Part shown: in pieces, positions 25,801 to 39,200 of the stretch
Numbering within the stretch: the stretch's first letter is position 1
How the letters are laid out: every line of letters begins with the position of its first letter
Assembly (NCBI GenBank): GCA_947044365.1
Contig: OX345639.1
Location: 2,243,001-2,307,000, forward strand
Length of the DNA stretch: 64,000 nt
From: Petrosia ficiformis
Taxonomy: Eukaryota; Porifera; Demospongiae; Haplosclerida; Petrosiidae
Direction of reading: 5' to 3'
Translations under genes and position numbers: made by a program
The notes under the pieces: model-generated
Seen by the model: only the letters and a program-made list of their open reading frames with translations
The model's database searches: none
What the model was told of the DNA's origin: nothing

Positions 25801-27663
25801 AGATTGATGAGGTAATGGGTGATAAAGACACTCTTAGTACTAACGATCTTGATAAACTTACATACACTAATGCTGTAAGTATATAAATCATACAAATTAA
25901 TTATTATTTAGCTTTAACATATAGGTACTAGAAGAATCTTTGAGGTTACACCCTCCTACACCAGTTATTACGAAAGAAGTTGTCACAGATGTCAATCTAT
26001 TGAATATTAATTTGCCAAAGGGAACATCTCTATTGGTATGTGTAGTTTATAGATCTTCCAAATTCCAGTTAGGATTTTTATCCAGCACATAGAGTAAATA
26101 ACCAATGTCCATCCACAGTTGTGGACACTTTTTGGAATGACTGACGATACTTAGCAAGGATCATCAGTTAGCCTTAGTTGCCTGAAAGTTAGCATAATAA
26201 TAACTACTGTAAGCAAACATGCTCCTTATCAATTTTTAATAATGAGTATAATGTCAAAAAAATATTATAAGCACTGGAATGCGACACTACTTTAGATGGG
26301 ACTCCATATTCCTGAGACAATGCTGTAAGTGAAAGATCATATCAGGCTTGTAGCCAGGGAGGTTTGGTCGAACCCCGAACGAAAAAATCATAAATAGCAT
26401 GTGAGCATGTGCATATACTTTTGTGCGTGTGCAGTATTGCATGTGTTTGGCTAGGTTTGGCAGTCTTCTCAGTTTGGACCTTCTAGTCTTTTAAATTACG
26501 ATCAGACCAGGAAACTGTCAATGGGCCTAGGAACAGTAACACAGTTACTGAGTCACAGTGTCAGATGAAGATAGCGATTTGTTTGGTGATAGTAAATGTA
26601 ATCAAGTATTGGTGATGATTTGTATCTTAGTGATGTTAGTTAGTTTTGATGAAGACCTGCAGTGATGGTATAAAGTTGATAAGACTAATCTTTTGTGTTG
26701 AGTAATATGAGTAGTACTCGGTATAGCCCTGGAAAAAAAATAGCTGCGCATACATTTCAATTACAAGTGATGTGCTGAAATCTCTGCTAATACATGAAAA
26801 GAAGTCTTGATATGCACATAAATGTTATATCAAGTATTTCAGTACCTTCTAAATGGCCAGAAATCGTTTAAAGCAAAGAACTATCGAGTAGCAAAACTGC
26901 AAGATTGTTGATCTCATATCTTCACAAAAATGTGTTTTTTTAGGTTTTATGTCTACTTACTATTCTTTTGAAATATGTACTATTTACTCCATAACAATGA
27001 AGTTCTGCACTGCACAGAATTCATTGGCTACAATGCCAAATTATAAGTAACTTTGATGTTATTTATTGTATGACCTTCGGAAACAACTTATATAAACTTT
27101 CAATTTTATTTTTTTAAATTAGTTGAGTTCATACGTTGCACAACGTAATCCTGAGTATTTTGATGATCCTCTCAAGTTTGATCCAAGTCGTTTTGAACCA
27201 GGACAAAAACGGTACATATGTAATATAATAATGACTTCATGTTCTTTAGTAGCAAATAAAATATGTAATTATTTAGACCAAGTCCTTATGTATTCTTTCC
27301 GTTTGGAATTGGACATCGTATTTGTATAGGACGTTTGTTTGCAATGGTGAGTATACTAAAAAATAAGTTCACTTCAAAAAAATTATTATAATGATGATCT
27401 TAGGACCCTATATTGTGTAATGATTTTATTGTTTTTCGTGACATTTAATATCGTGTGAATTCAATCCTATCCTTTATAATGTAGTTATTAATTCATTTTC
27501 AAATCTTAATCTTGTATAGATGGAAGCAAAACTAATTCTAGCTCTCCTTCTCCATTACTATGTTTTCACTCTTCCTCCTGATTATGAATTGAAGAAGGAA
27601 AATGCAATGATGTCAAAACCTGCAGGTGGAATCCCCTGTACACTGATATCACGAAAGAAATAA
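21193..27663 (+). CDS. CYP46-like cytochrome P450, copy A
   Basis: Fourteen exons: 21193-21314, 22620-22697, 23040-23121, 23179-23246, 23472-23558, 23609-23750, 23803-23931, 24838-25051, 25668-25740, 25790-25874, 25925-26035, 27123-27211, 27277-27346, 27520-27663. It has an N-terminal membrane anchor (LVLTIILVLFVTYTVYLLII), I-helix AGQETTAN across exons 8/9, ExxR in EESLRLHPP, FDPSRFEPG, and the heme loop FPFGIGHRICIG. The family (cholesterol 24-hydroxylase and relatives) is ER-bound and oxidises sterols or other lipids; the substrate here is unknown. The reading frame is open throughout, but the codon aligned with the ATG of copy B is ATA and exon 1 has no in-frame ATG. Either an upstream first exon exists or the start is lost. 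Confidence 0.85.
22827..22873. repeat. TCTA/TCTG microsatellite
   Basis: A run of TCTATC and TGTCTG tetramers in intron 2 of P450 copy A. A shortened remnant is at the same place in copy B. Confidence 0.9.
23985..24195. repeat. Dispersed repeat shared with intron 11 of the same gene
   Basis: The stretch with CAATTGCAAGTGATGCATTG and GAAGTCTTGA resembles 26743-26945 (CAATTACAAGTGATGTGCTG, GAAGTCTTGA), indicating two insertions of one repeat in copy A. Confidence 0.6.
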
Positions 27664-29407
27664 TTTATTTATCAGTGTCAGCATATTTTTTTGTTTCTGT
27701 TTGATTGATAAAGTAGATTGAGACTGCTCACCAATTTTAAAGTCTGTGAACAGTTTAATGTTGTTTTAATTAATATAATTAAACCCCTTATATTAAAACA
27801 TTGTGACATTTAGTTAACTACTATACTGGCACTGCAACACTAATGACCATGTGTCCATAATCTCTTACTGGTGCTACTGAACTGGAGTGATTTACACAAT
27901 ACGTTTTAATTGATGTTGGACCTTGAAGTTACAATTTGAGTTTCATCCAAAGGCAGAGATATGCTATCATACATCCAGAATCTAATAAATAACTATTATT
28001 TCCTTCTATCCAAAAATGACACTACACTTATAGAAGCATAATTATAATTATATATAAATTTCTATGTACATAGTGCAAAGCAATTATTGTTATATGAATT
28101 TAGCACAATTAAAAGTCTGTGAACAGTTTAGTGTTGTTATAACTAAATTCCTTTTATTAAAGCTACTGGCACTGCAACACTAATGTCGATGTGTGGATAA
28201 TCTCTTACCGGTGCTGATGAACTGGAATGATTTACACATTAAGTTGTAATTGATAGCTGGACATTATTAGTTGAAGTTACAGTTTGAGTTTCATCCAAAG
28301 ACTCTGTTGTTTGGTACATGTGACCAAATGGAAGGAATGAAGTATTTTATGGAGTCTGTGCCATAGAAAGTGTTAGGTTGACAGAACATAATATAGAGAG
28401 CATGACTGATTGATCAATTAACACATGTTAAGAGTAATAAATAGAAAGCAGAGATGTGTTGTCATACATCCAGAATCTAAATAACTGTTAACGTAAGCTT
28501 ATCTGATGTTATGTGAGTTAATAAAAGTTTACAAATGTTAAAGGTGGTACTAGGGAGTGGGCGGATGCGACTCCAATCAGTTTCAAAATAGAATATTATA
28601 TAATATGACTCTAACCTGGTGTAATAGCAACCTTCATATCTTCTGATCATCTTTATATTTGTCTGGAAGACAGAGAGTGTTGGAAAAATCTCCATTTTTG
28701 CAATCGCAATAAGTACAAAACCGAGAAAGCCACGCCCACCATCATGGCGTGCATGCACCAAGTACAATGCATTTTGAGAAAACAAATAGAGCCGTTTTCT
28801 GAAAATTCATTTTACTTTTATAGTTACAAGAGGCTGAAGAAAGCTGAATTCTGTAGCTTTTCAGTGAAACCATAAAATCTACCTTTCTAGGCACTATCAA
28901 ACTCCGATCTTTCTCAGAGAGCAACTACAGTTACCCCGCCATTGTTTCCCACCCACCGCCCCCTCCACCACCCGTGGTATCAATGAAAACATTTAGGCCC
29001 AATAATTATACCCCAGGGTGGGTGTGGCTTCCAAAAGACACAGAATTGAAAACTAGAAAGTGCAAACCGATTGGAGTTTCAACTACCCCTCCCCCTAGCT
29101 TTTTCAGTCAGTTTTGCATATTCGAAATTATTATAACCACACCCACCTTGATCAAGCATATAATGTGTGAGGTGTGGCTCAGCATCACAAATGCAGCTTC
29201 TTTGCAACTTTCTGGACCTCCTGGAGCAATCTAACACTCACCTCAACCTTGCTTACCAATTACTGCAAGCACAGCATCCACTCCAGTCTGCAAGTGAACG
29301 GTATTTTTCACTTATTCTCCCAACATCCCTTTCTCTCTCACTAGAACCAGCCAGAAAGCAAGTCTATACATCACACATACATCAACATCCCATTCTGATC
29401 TCCTTTT

Positions 29408-29468
29408 AGTGTCCGCCCTTTGATGTTACCCTAAGCTAACTTCAAAGTAACATCAAAGGGCGGACACT
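29408..29468. repeat. Hairpin with 22-base perfect arms
   Basis: AGTGTCCGCCCTTTGATGTT at 29408 is inverted at 29447-29468, with a 17-base loop. Confidence 0.9.
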
Positions 29469-29707
29469 TGAATCACAGCACCGCCCGACCACATCCAACA
29501 AAGCGTGGGCGTTTTTGACAATAGAATGCCGACATGCCGCCACCACATTGGCATACTCTCGTAATCTACAGTAATTTGGGGCATGGTACATCCAAGATCC
29601 CGTGAATTGCAATTTAAATTCAGTATTCTATTAAGTTGGATACACTTCCTCTCTGACAGAATGTTGTAAAATTACAACATTAAACAAGTGTATATAGAGA
29701 AAAAAAA

Positions 29708-30153
29708 CATCCCTATGATTGCTTTACAAATTTAAGTAAAGATAAACGTATCTCTATGACTGCTTTGTGGTGTCCAGCATTCGGTAATCATGGCTGACTT
29801 TATCAAGCATGAAAGACAACAGCTTATTATTTTGATTATCTACTCTCCTGACCTTTCAAAGGACCTTGTAGAACTTTAGGAATATATTTCAGGCAGAATA
29901 GCTAGCTATTAGTTCCAGTTTCTACGTAAGCTACACAGATTTCTTTCTGCTGCTGTGTAGAGCTTGATCAATGATCGCGCGTTCTTTTACGCGCCACGCC
30001 CATTAATTGACCGAGCCCCCGGGAATGATGTAACTTCGTTAACTACGTATACAACGCATACTCGCGTAAGTGGACACAAGAAAATATATATATAATTATA
30101 ATAATTTATATATAAACATACATCGAACCCGTGGGAAAGCAATCATAGGGATG
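29708..30153. mobile_element. CCCTATGATTGCTT-family TIR element, copy 3
   Basis: CATCCCTATGATTGCTTT at the left and its exact complement AAAGCAATCATAGGGATG at the right. The interior has GCGCGTTCTTTTACGCGCC, GTATACAACGCATACTCGCG and CCGAGCCCCCGGGAATGATG. It is an inverted copy of the element at 42498-43557. Confidence 0.85.
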
Positions 30154-30291
30154 GCCCTGCGGGCCATAAAAACTGAAAGGGCTAGTGCAACCTTAACTAA
30201 TGAAATTGCTAACTTTGATTTATGAAGCCACGCTAACGTTGCAGTAGGGAGGATTAATTATGATGATGGTGTAATTTAGCTTGGACCTGTC

Positions 30292-33200
30292 ATGTTGTCT
30301 GAACTTGCTGCTGCACTAGTCTTAACAATAATACTGGTACTGTTTGTGACTTATACAGTGTATGTGTTAATCATACATCACAGATATTCACATGTACCTA
30401 CCCCAAAAGGAAGATGGTAAGTAGATTATCTCTATATTACAGGTCTAGAGATTTTGGTTTGGGGGGAAGCTAATTTTGCTTGGAAATGTTTTGGGTTGAC
30501 AACAACCATTTTCCCTCCACACTCATGACAACTGTTCTGCAAACTGCTGTGACACTATTTGGGAGTAGTACTATAATTATCCCCCTAGTGGATAAAACCC
30601 TGAAATGATATGTGACCGGATGTGAGAAAATAGGGCTTATGTCGCAAATTATAAATTTGAGATATGAGTGAAAATGTGTAGTTACATGTTACATGGGCGA
30701 TCACGGTTTTTTGGCTTAAAATGCATTAGTAATGTATAACCTTCCAAATGATATCTTTAATGAGGCTTGGAGAGCTCCATAAGCTTCCCTAGCATCCGTT
30801 AAAGCAACCCCTATCGAACTTCATCTTCACCGTAGCGCGAATAATTACACGGAAATGTATACGGGCATATGCAGTATTTTGCCACACCCCCTAGCAATGG
30901 AAAACATGGCAACATAATTCTGCTGGTATACTCTGTAAAAACTATGAAGAAAGGGAGCAAGATGAACTAATCAAGAAGTTGAAGGACATACCTACCATAT
31001 CAGTGATCATGAAAACTGTGAGTTGACAATTAAAGTTAATACATTATAATTATATCAAAACAATTAAAATTTATTAATCAATAAGCATATACAACAGTGA
31101 ATGATGGAAATAAAGACATGAATGGGAAATAATTATTCATGAATACTAGTTGTGTTTTGTATACAGATAATTCTTGAAACTTGTGGGTCCTGAAAATAAA
31201 CTTGACCTGTTAAATAAGACATTAACAGTAAATATACTTTTTGTATGTAGGTATATGTTTCAGCTAAAGATGAAGAGGGTCACTAAAAGGCTAGGTAAGT
31301 CCCTAAATTACATGAAAAATATTATTTCTTTCTACATCACTATAGAGCGCTTGCACGTGACGTCACTTCCGGTTTTCAATCACTTCCGTGTGGCAAAAAG
31401 CGCTAAGAGCTGCAGGTGACTAAGCAAGCCACTGAAGACAGAATGGTACACTCTTGCTGTGCTCATGGTTGCACGAACAGGGATACCAAAGAAAACAGGA
31501 AAGCTGGTATTCATTTTTATAGAATTCCCCAAAATAAAGCAAAACGTGAGCTCTGGATAAATGCAATAAAAAGGAAAGATTTTAATCCAAGCTCTTCAAC
31601 AACCATCTGTAGCAAACATTTTGTAGGAGGTGAGTTGATGATTTATGCTTCAATATATATATATAAATTATATTGTATAAATATAATGAATCATTATTAT
31701 TCACTGCACATGCAGGCATTATTGATTGACCATAAAATCTGTTATAATTTTTACAATAACATTAGATGTATATATATATATAATAATTATTACATGTATG
31801 TATTATGTATATTATACATAAAATTATGTATTATAACGAATTATTCTTTTATAATCAAGGGGCGAAAAGTGATGACCCAATTTCACCTGCATATATACCA
31901 ACTCTTTTTTCTTTCACTTCTTCAAAAAGAGAGAGGGAGCTACAACATAGTCTGAGACGGTATAATGCTGCTAAGCACAGGGAAAAATGCAGAGGAGCAG
32001 AACATTCAAGTTCAGATGCAGCCACGGACACATCAAGTGATGAAAATTCTGATGTGGACAGACCATTTACTACTGTTGGAACACAAACAGACATATCTGA
32101 CTATGTAGTGGAATTTAAAGCGTCAGCAACTACTAAATCTTCAGGAAAAGGATACCCAGAAGAGGAGGATCTAAAGAACGCTTCTGCGTTTTTACACTGG
32201 TTTGACTAGTTATGTGGTCCTAATGGCTACATTTAAACTTGTGTCTGTGGTCATTCCTGAAACTTCTTCAACAAAACTAAGTAAATTCCAATCGTTTATT
32301 TTGACCCTCATGAAGTTACGTCTCAGCTTGAGTAACTATGACTTAGGATTTCGATTTGGTGTGAGTGAGTGTACAGTGAGTCGGATGTTTTCGAAGTGGA
32401 TTGAGGCAATGGATATTCGAATGTCATTTTTGACTACATGGCCTGAGCGTGAATGTATCAGAAAAACTATGCCATTCTGTTTCAGACAAAGCTATGGCCT
32501 GAAGGTTACATCTGTCATAGATTGCTTTGAATTATTTATTGAGAAGCCGTCAGATCTTTTGGCAAAGGCATGTACATGGTCCCAGTACAAACATTATAAT
32601 ACAGCAAAATATCTCATTAGTATAACACCACAAGGAGTAATTAATTTTATATCAAATGGTTGGGGAGGTAGAGCCTCTGACAAATATATTGTCGAAAATT
32701 CTGGGTACCTGAGACACCTGTTGCCTGGTGATGTTATCCTTGCTGACCGAGGATTTGATATTGCCGATAGTGTTGCCTTATTTGGAGCAACATTAGATAT
32801 ACCAGCTTTTACTAAGGGCAAAGATCAACTGTCAGCTGAGGAAGTTGAATCAACTCGTAAACTTGCCAATGTCAGGATCCATGTTGAACGGATTATTGGG
32901 ACTGTTCGGCAACGTTTTCAAATTTTATCAGCAACAGCTGTACTACCAAAAGAATTTGCTTCTAAAAAGAACAATGGAACAGTTTTATTAGATTCTACTG
33001 TCAGGGTTTGCTGTGCTCTGAATAATATTTGAGGGCATTGTACCCTTCATGTGACCATGATATATTTTAATAATTACTTTTATGAAATGACATGAATGTG
33101 TATATATTTATAATTCTTGACCTCCTCGAGAGTTACGAAGCTAGTTGTATAGAGTAAATAATTAACGATGTCAGGGTAACTGAAGGAAGAACATAATTAA

Positions 33201-36200
33201 GAATAAAATGATGTTGAGGATATCAGTGCTTACACAGTCATGTACTGAGAGTGATGGCATACCTGAGTGATGGTAAGCTAGAAACATCTTCAGTGAACTC
33301 TTTTTTTTGCAAATTATAAGGATCCCTGTTTCCAATGTAGCTTATTTTGTCATCGTAGCGAGCCCTACTCTTTGAATCGAGTTTGTAATAATAATCTGAC
33401 AGTGGCTGACACATGCTTACACGTTTCTTCTTCCGCTTTTTTTTGCCACACGGAAGTATTTGTGACGTCATGAAATGACGTCGTTGCAAGCGCTCTATAG
33501 GAGAGTTATCACAGAAGAAAACAGATTGCATACAAGAAACCCTGCTTCATATTTTATTCTAATATTAACTAATGTTTCATTAAAGTATAATGAATGATTA
33601 TAACATGTATAATGAGTTACTTACATGACGATTGAAGAAGATTTCTGAAAGATACTGATGATCCTCCATTTTGTTCTGTTCAAACACGTGGAAAATGTCA
33701 CGTGCATTTATAAACAAAGGTAATTTACGGAGTTAATGATGTTACTACATGTTATACGCGTTTTTCTCAAAATGGTAGATTTTTAGTGCCAACGGTTTAA
33801 GCGCTTGCTGTTCCTTCGTATTATATTTGTTCAGGACGTATGATATACCAAATGAAAGCTAACTTAACGCTCTATTCAGATATGATAAAAACTCAATTTT
33901 CAAATTTTGCGACAGAAGCACTATTTTCTCACATCTGGTCACATATATATAAGCTAATATAATTACATATTATTATGTATATATAATTTGATACATACAT
34001 TACATAGTAATTGTGTTGGTACAAGTTTGACAAAACATGCAGTCATGGAAAGTTAAGGTTTTTAAATCTCCCTAACAAAGGTAGCTGGCTTCAGTGGACC
34101 ATGCCCTTATCGCTGTGGCATATTTTAATTACGGAATCTAAACTTCACTTATACCATTATGTTTATTTATAATACATATATAATTATTATAATAATTGCT
34201 CTGTGTTTCTCTACTATGTGTTTATATTGCATATATACTATCATAATTATTGCTGCATCTCCTATAATCTTATTTAAAGGTTCTATTTTGGTCACATCCC
34301 AACTATTGCTTCTCATCTCAAGAATGGTAATTATTTCATCGATCTTCTTGATGAATGGTGAGTCATTCACTATTTGTTTGGTTATCATTGCTACACATCA
34401 ATAGAGTCAACTTGATCTAGATTTCATATGTACTTCCTGTTTGTTTGTTTATCGTCTATCTATCTCTCACATTATAAAAATATATTCAAGTCTGAATATG
34501 GAATCTAATCTTAGTCTACTCGTAAAACCAACCTCTATCACATATAATTCATTATAACTTTGTATTTCCACTATGCATATTGTATGACTATCTACACTCT
34601 ACAGGGCTAAAGAATGTGGACCTATTTATTGTTGGTGGAGAATTCATTATGTTTACGTAGTTATAACACATCCTGATGCCATCAAGGTACAAACATTTTA
34701 GTAATTCATCAGATATCACTTGTCCTATAGGAATTCGCTTCACCCGAGCATCCCAAGTTACTTCTCAGAGCAATGGTCTACTTATGGAATAGACAAAGGT
34801 ATCATGAATTCATGTATCTTGACTGTTAGAATTTTGTATATCTTTATCAATCACATTGTTACACATTGGTACTTGATTAGAATGGGATTTATTCCCTGTT
34901 GCTATGTTCTATTATATTTAGTTATATGGAGAAAATACTATCCCTATGATTATTACCCTCGCCGTGAAGTGTAGGCAGAGGAGTATGGTAATCATATTGT
35001 GTCTGTCTGTCTGTCTGTCTGTTCGCAAAAAATTGGGAAACTATGAAAATTGGCGGCTCAAATGAGCTACTGGCAGACTTCAAATTATACAAGGAACCAA
35101 ACTAACAAGAAGTGTTTGCTAAAACCTTTTGGTTACAAAGTTATGACAATTATATCACTCATGGTTACTGTTTCCAGACTTGAGAAGACTCCTTGGGTGT
35201 TAATTGCATAAAATTGCTTAATATAATCAATCAAGTAAAATTTTGCAGCGCACTACATGCATGCATGGTTTATTATTTGCCCTGGCAAGTGTTGTATTTT
35301 AGTAGTGAACAAATTGTAGTTTTTTATACAGAACTGAACTAATTCAACTGAGCACAACTTATATACAGAAACTAAGGAAGATTCTAGAATGTTCAAGAAA
35401 TCAATTAAACATGTGCAAGTTCTAACAAGCCTAGAAGCAAAAAAAGCAAAACCACAATACCAACACATTAAGTACACTAACAAGTAACAATAAAGTATTA
35501 CAACAGTAAGGTAGGTAGGTAATCCTATGAACATCAACACTATGTCAAAAGCATTCTTGCTACTTTCTAGCTCCGTCTATTTCAAGTCATGTGCTGTGCA
35601 TGTGATTCACACATGTGTAAGCATGTTTCTTTTTGTTGAACGTTTCATGTTTTCATGTATCCTTTTGCTACCATAAGTCTTCAGAAAGTAGTGAAATAGC
35701 AAGCGTGAGTAATAAAATTGTCATAACTTTATAATGAAAAGGTTTTTGTCTTTTATTTTGATCATAGTGTATAAGATGGTAGTTCAATGGAAGTCCCAAT
35801 GTTGTTAGTTTTCCTGACATGTTGGGAACTCACAGACACAGACGCACAAACTGATTACAGTAATCCTCCACCTCCACCTATGTGAAGGAATAAATTACAC
35901 AATTTATCATGGAAGCCCATAGTTACCTTGTGCTTTGCACTCGGTATCTATATAAGGCTTCCTTAAGTTAATAAATTGCGTAGATACCTGGTCTCAGCAT
36001 CTAACTTCTATGTAGATAGTGATACTAGACAGTCTACTTCTGCTGAACTGGTGGGACCACCATATTCCTGCAGACAATGCTGTACTAAGTGAAAGGGAAT
36101 AGCCATCATAAATTCATACAAAGGACTGACTTATGATTAATTTTGATCAGCATCCAAAATCTACTCTGAACAACTAGAGCCCAAGTACTTTCTAACAGTT

Positions 36201-39200
36201 GTTTAATTGTACATAAATAAGATAGTGATAACTAGTTAATACATACAGTAATTAAGAAAAACCTGTAAAATTTACACATCACTCTAAATACATTAATATC
36301 CAACCAAATACATCACACTGGTCAACTACTTTAGATTCCCCCTACTTGATGGCATGTAGTGTGGAGGCAATGTATAGAACCTTTATGTAATTACTTTGTG
36401 GTGTCATATCTGAAACTCAACAATTTATTATTGTTATTTATTTTTAAACTCTTTTTACTTTTTAAAGTTTCTTGTACCAATGTATTCCTGCAGGCCATGA
36501 AAACAATTATTATATTTTGTATTTAGACATTAACTCAAATCTGAATATCTACACGTTCAGGATTTGTAGGTATATGAATTCATTTCAAACTTAGTTCTGT
36601 TTTGGTTTTAGGGCACTTGGAAAAAGTCTACTGACTATCCAACATTATAAAGATTGGAAAGATCGTCGCAGGATATTTGATACTGCTTTTGCAAAGAAGT
36701 AAGTAAAATATATTAAAATAATTAAATATTTATTAGTTTTATCAATTAGTTATCTGAATGGTCTTGTGCCTCAGTTTACTGAGGTGACCCATCAACACCT
36801 AATCCAATATCTTGACAGTCATGCTGATGGTAAGACTGTCGTAGATATGAAGAAAGCATTTTCTAAGACAACTCTACAAATTTTAACTAGGGTAAGTTTA
36901 CTGAGTGAATTGTAAACCCACTAACATTCTCATACAATTTTGTACAGGTTGCATTTGGTACTGACATTTCTAAAGATCCTTTTTTCCGGGGACTCTGTGG
37001 TGACAAAGATTTGTTATATCTGTTGGACTGTACATTTGAGGGATTTGAGCTTCAATTAACAGTTCCCATGATTTCAGTGAGTTTTACCTTTAAACACTCA
37101 AAGTCTTATATATTAAAGAGCATGGTAGTACTGTCTATGTAGGGATAGCTCATACATTTCAATATTTTATCATACCATTCCTACCTTACTTTTTATACAT
37201 TGTCTATGCTTACCTACATTACTATCATTTTCATATATATAGAGTTATATGGATGTGGTTAGTTTGATTTGTGTTCCTAATGCCATCCCAACTTTGTTTC
37301 TGTGCTTTTTGATATCTCTACATGCTCTTAAATATATCATCATAATTATACCTTTTATATTATTTTTCACACAGTATTTGAGACCATTTGCTGGTTCAAA
37401 GTATACTAATGCTGTATATAAATTACGTCAAATTGGTCGTCACTGTATTGAACAACGTATCAAATCAATACAGAACAATGAAGATGTTCCACATGATATT
37501 CTGACTCAGATTATTAGTATTACTCAGAAAGAAGAGAATATTCAAGTAGAAGATTTGGTTGATGATTTTGTGACATTTTATACTGCAGGTATGACAGGGG
37601 CTAGTTTGTCTCAAATCAAACTTTCTTGTTTGTTTCATAATGTATATGTACATAAAATGGTTTAGTTCCTGTTGCTTTGATAGAGATATCCAGCTAATTT
37701 ACAAAAGAATCTTGGTATGGAATCTGATTGGTCCATGATGATTATGTGAAAGTGATGCTAGATTATCAAATCCTTGCTGAGTAAACAAATTTGTCAAGTT
37801 TTATACAATTCTATAGTCTTTTAACTATTCAGAACATTTGTCAGCTCATCACTTGTTTTTACATCATGGCCATGCATCTTGCTAAAATAATAATCAAATT
37901 ATCATAATTATGCTTTGTACTTCTGGGATTGAATAGTGCTGGGTGCTAAACTAGTTTTACATCTGTAAGTACAATGTACATTAATTGTGAATAAAGTAAA
38001 AGAATGACGATTTCACCACTTAAAAAAAGAAAAGGATGTTAGCTATTTCATCTAGGCAGACTTGAAATTCCCCAACAGAATGTATTATATTTATGAAGAC
38101 AGTATTTTCACTATTTGGTGTGTGATAGGAATGTGTTTTGAGAATAGAATATTCAATAGTAGATTGTAATATAACATCAAATATACAAAGTTAACTACAA
38201 TTATCCAGGACAAGAAACAGTTTCCAATTTGTTGTCATTTACATTAATCATACTACTACAAAATCCTGATATATTGGAAAGGTTAGTTTATAATGAATAA
38301 TATTTCTATTAGTTTATTGATTGCACATAAATATAGTGTTGTATCAGAGATTGATGAGGTAATGGGTGATAAAGACATTCTTAGTAGTAATGATCTTGAT
38401 AAACTTACATACACTAATGCTGTAAGTATATTGTGTGAGTAAATCAGACAAGTTGTAATTCCAGTTCTAACATGCAGGTACTAGAAGAATGTTTGAGGTT
38501 GCATCCTCCTGTACCAATTATTGCTAAACAAGCTGGCAAAGATGTTACTCTATTGGACACCAAATTGCCAAAGGGAACGCCTCTAGTAGTATGTGTAATT
38601 AATAACTATTAGTTACTAAGGCTGCTATTAGCTTACTGATGATCTTTGCTAATTAAATATCATAAGTTGTTTCTAAAACATTGTTTGGATCAGTGGATAG
38701 ATATTAATTATTTGTTCTATGTACTGGACAGAAATCTTAGTTGCAGTGTGGGAATTTCTTCTGTATAGCTTAGCTAATAAACATTTTACTATTGACGGCT
38801 TCTAGAACATAAGAATACTTGCGGTACATCAAGAAATGGAGAAAATCAAAATTAAGTAAATAATTTTCCTGAAAAGTAGTTACAAGAAAGATAGGAACAT
38901 AATTAGGATATATAATCTAGGTTAATGAAGGTCCAGTGTGTCCTACCTCAACAAAATTAAACAAACTACTTAGCGAAATGCTATTTAGATATATGAAAGT
39001 GGTTTGTTTAATTTTGTTGAGGACGGTGACTTTGATTATATATGCATCCCAACCTTAATTGCATTGATTTTGGATTTTTATATCTCTGCATCTTGTTTCA
39101 TTTAGAGTTATGAAATGAATGAAGCATAGATAAAATATGCATGTTTGATGCTATTTATTGTATGACTTTCAGTAAAAACGTATTTTCAATTTGATTAGTT

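Larger units (their letters stand above)
27664..30291. other. Spacer between P450 copies A and B
   Basis: It holds two direct repeats of a unit starting AAAGTCTGTGAACAGTTTA (27739-27995 and 28112-28480), which also resembles the 3' flank of copy C (48735-49100). A perfect hairpin is at 29408-29468 and a TIR element at 29708-30153. Open frames at 28477-29409 show no recognisable domain. Confidence 0.6.
31341..33499. mobile_element. ISL2EU-type DNA transposon (THAP transposase)
   Basis: The left end TATAGAGCGCTTGCA is matched by TGCAAGCGCTCTATA at 33499. The similarity continues inward through ACTTCCGTGTGGCAAAAA. It carries the THAP + DDE transposase (+) and the first exon of a second protein (-). 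A two-base TA/AT target duplication is compatible with the flanks. Confidence 0.85.
30611..33944. mobile_element. Outer TIR element in intron 1 of P450 copy B
   Basis: TGTGACCGGATGTGAGAAAA at 30611, continuing to TGTCGCAAA, is inverted at about 33902-33944 (TTTTCTCACATCTGGTCACA at the right edge). The interior is interrupted by the ISL2EU element at 31341-33499. No transposase of its own was found, so it is probably a non-autonomous element. Confidence 0.75.

Noticed and set aside
28477..29409. Open frames in the spacer after P450 copy A
   Set aside because: Short, overlapping on both strands, with no domain, splice logic or homology to the neighbouring copies.
35253..35540. Minus-strand 95-codon frame in intron 4 of P450 copy B
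   Set aside because: Hydrophobic low-complexity translation from AT-rich DNA; no conserved motif and no counterpart in copies A or C.
36751..36761. Lost splice acceptor in exon 6 of P450 copies B and C (AATGG where copy A has AATAG)
   Set aside because: The real acceptor is the upstream CAATTAG, which gives NYLNGLVPQFTE in frame in all copies.
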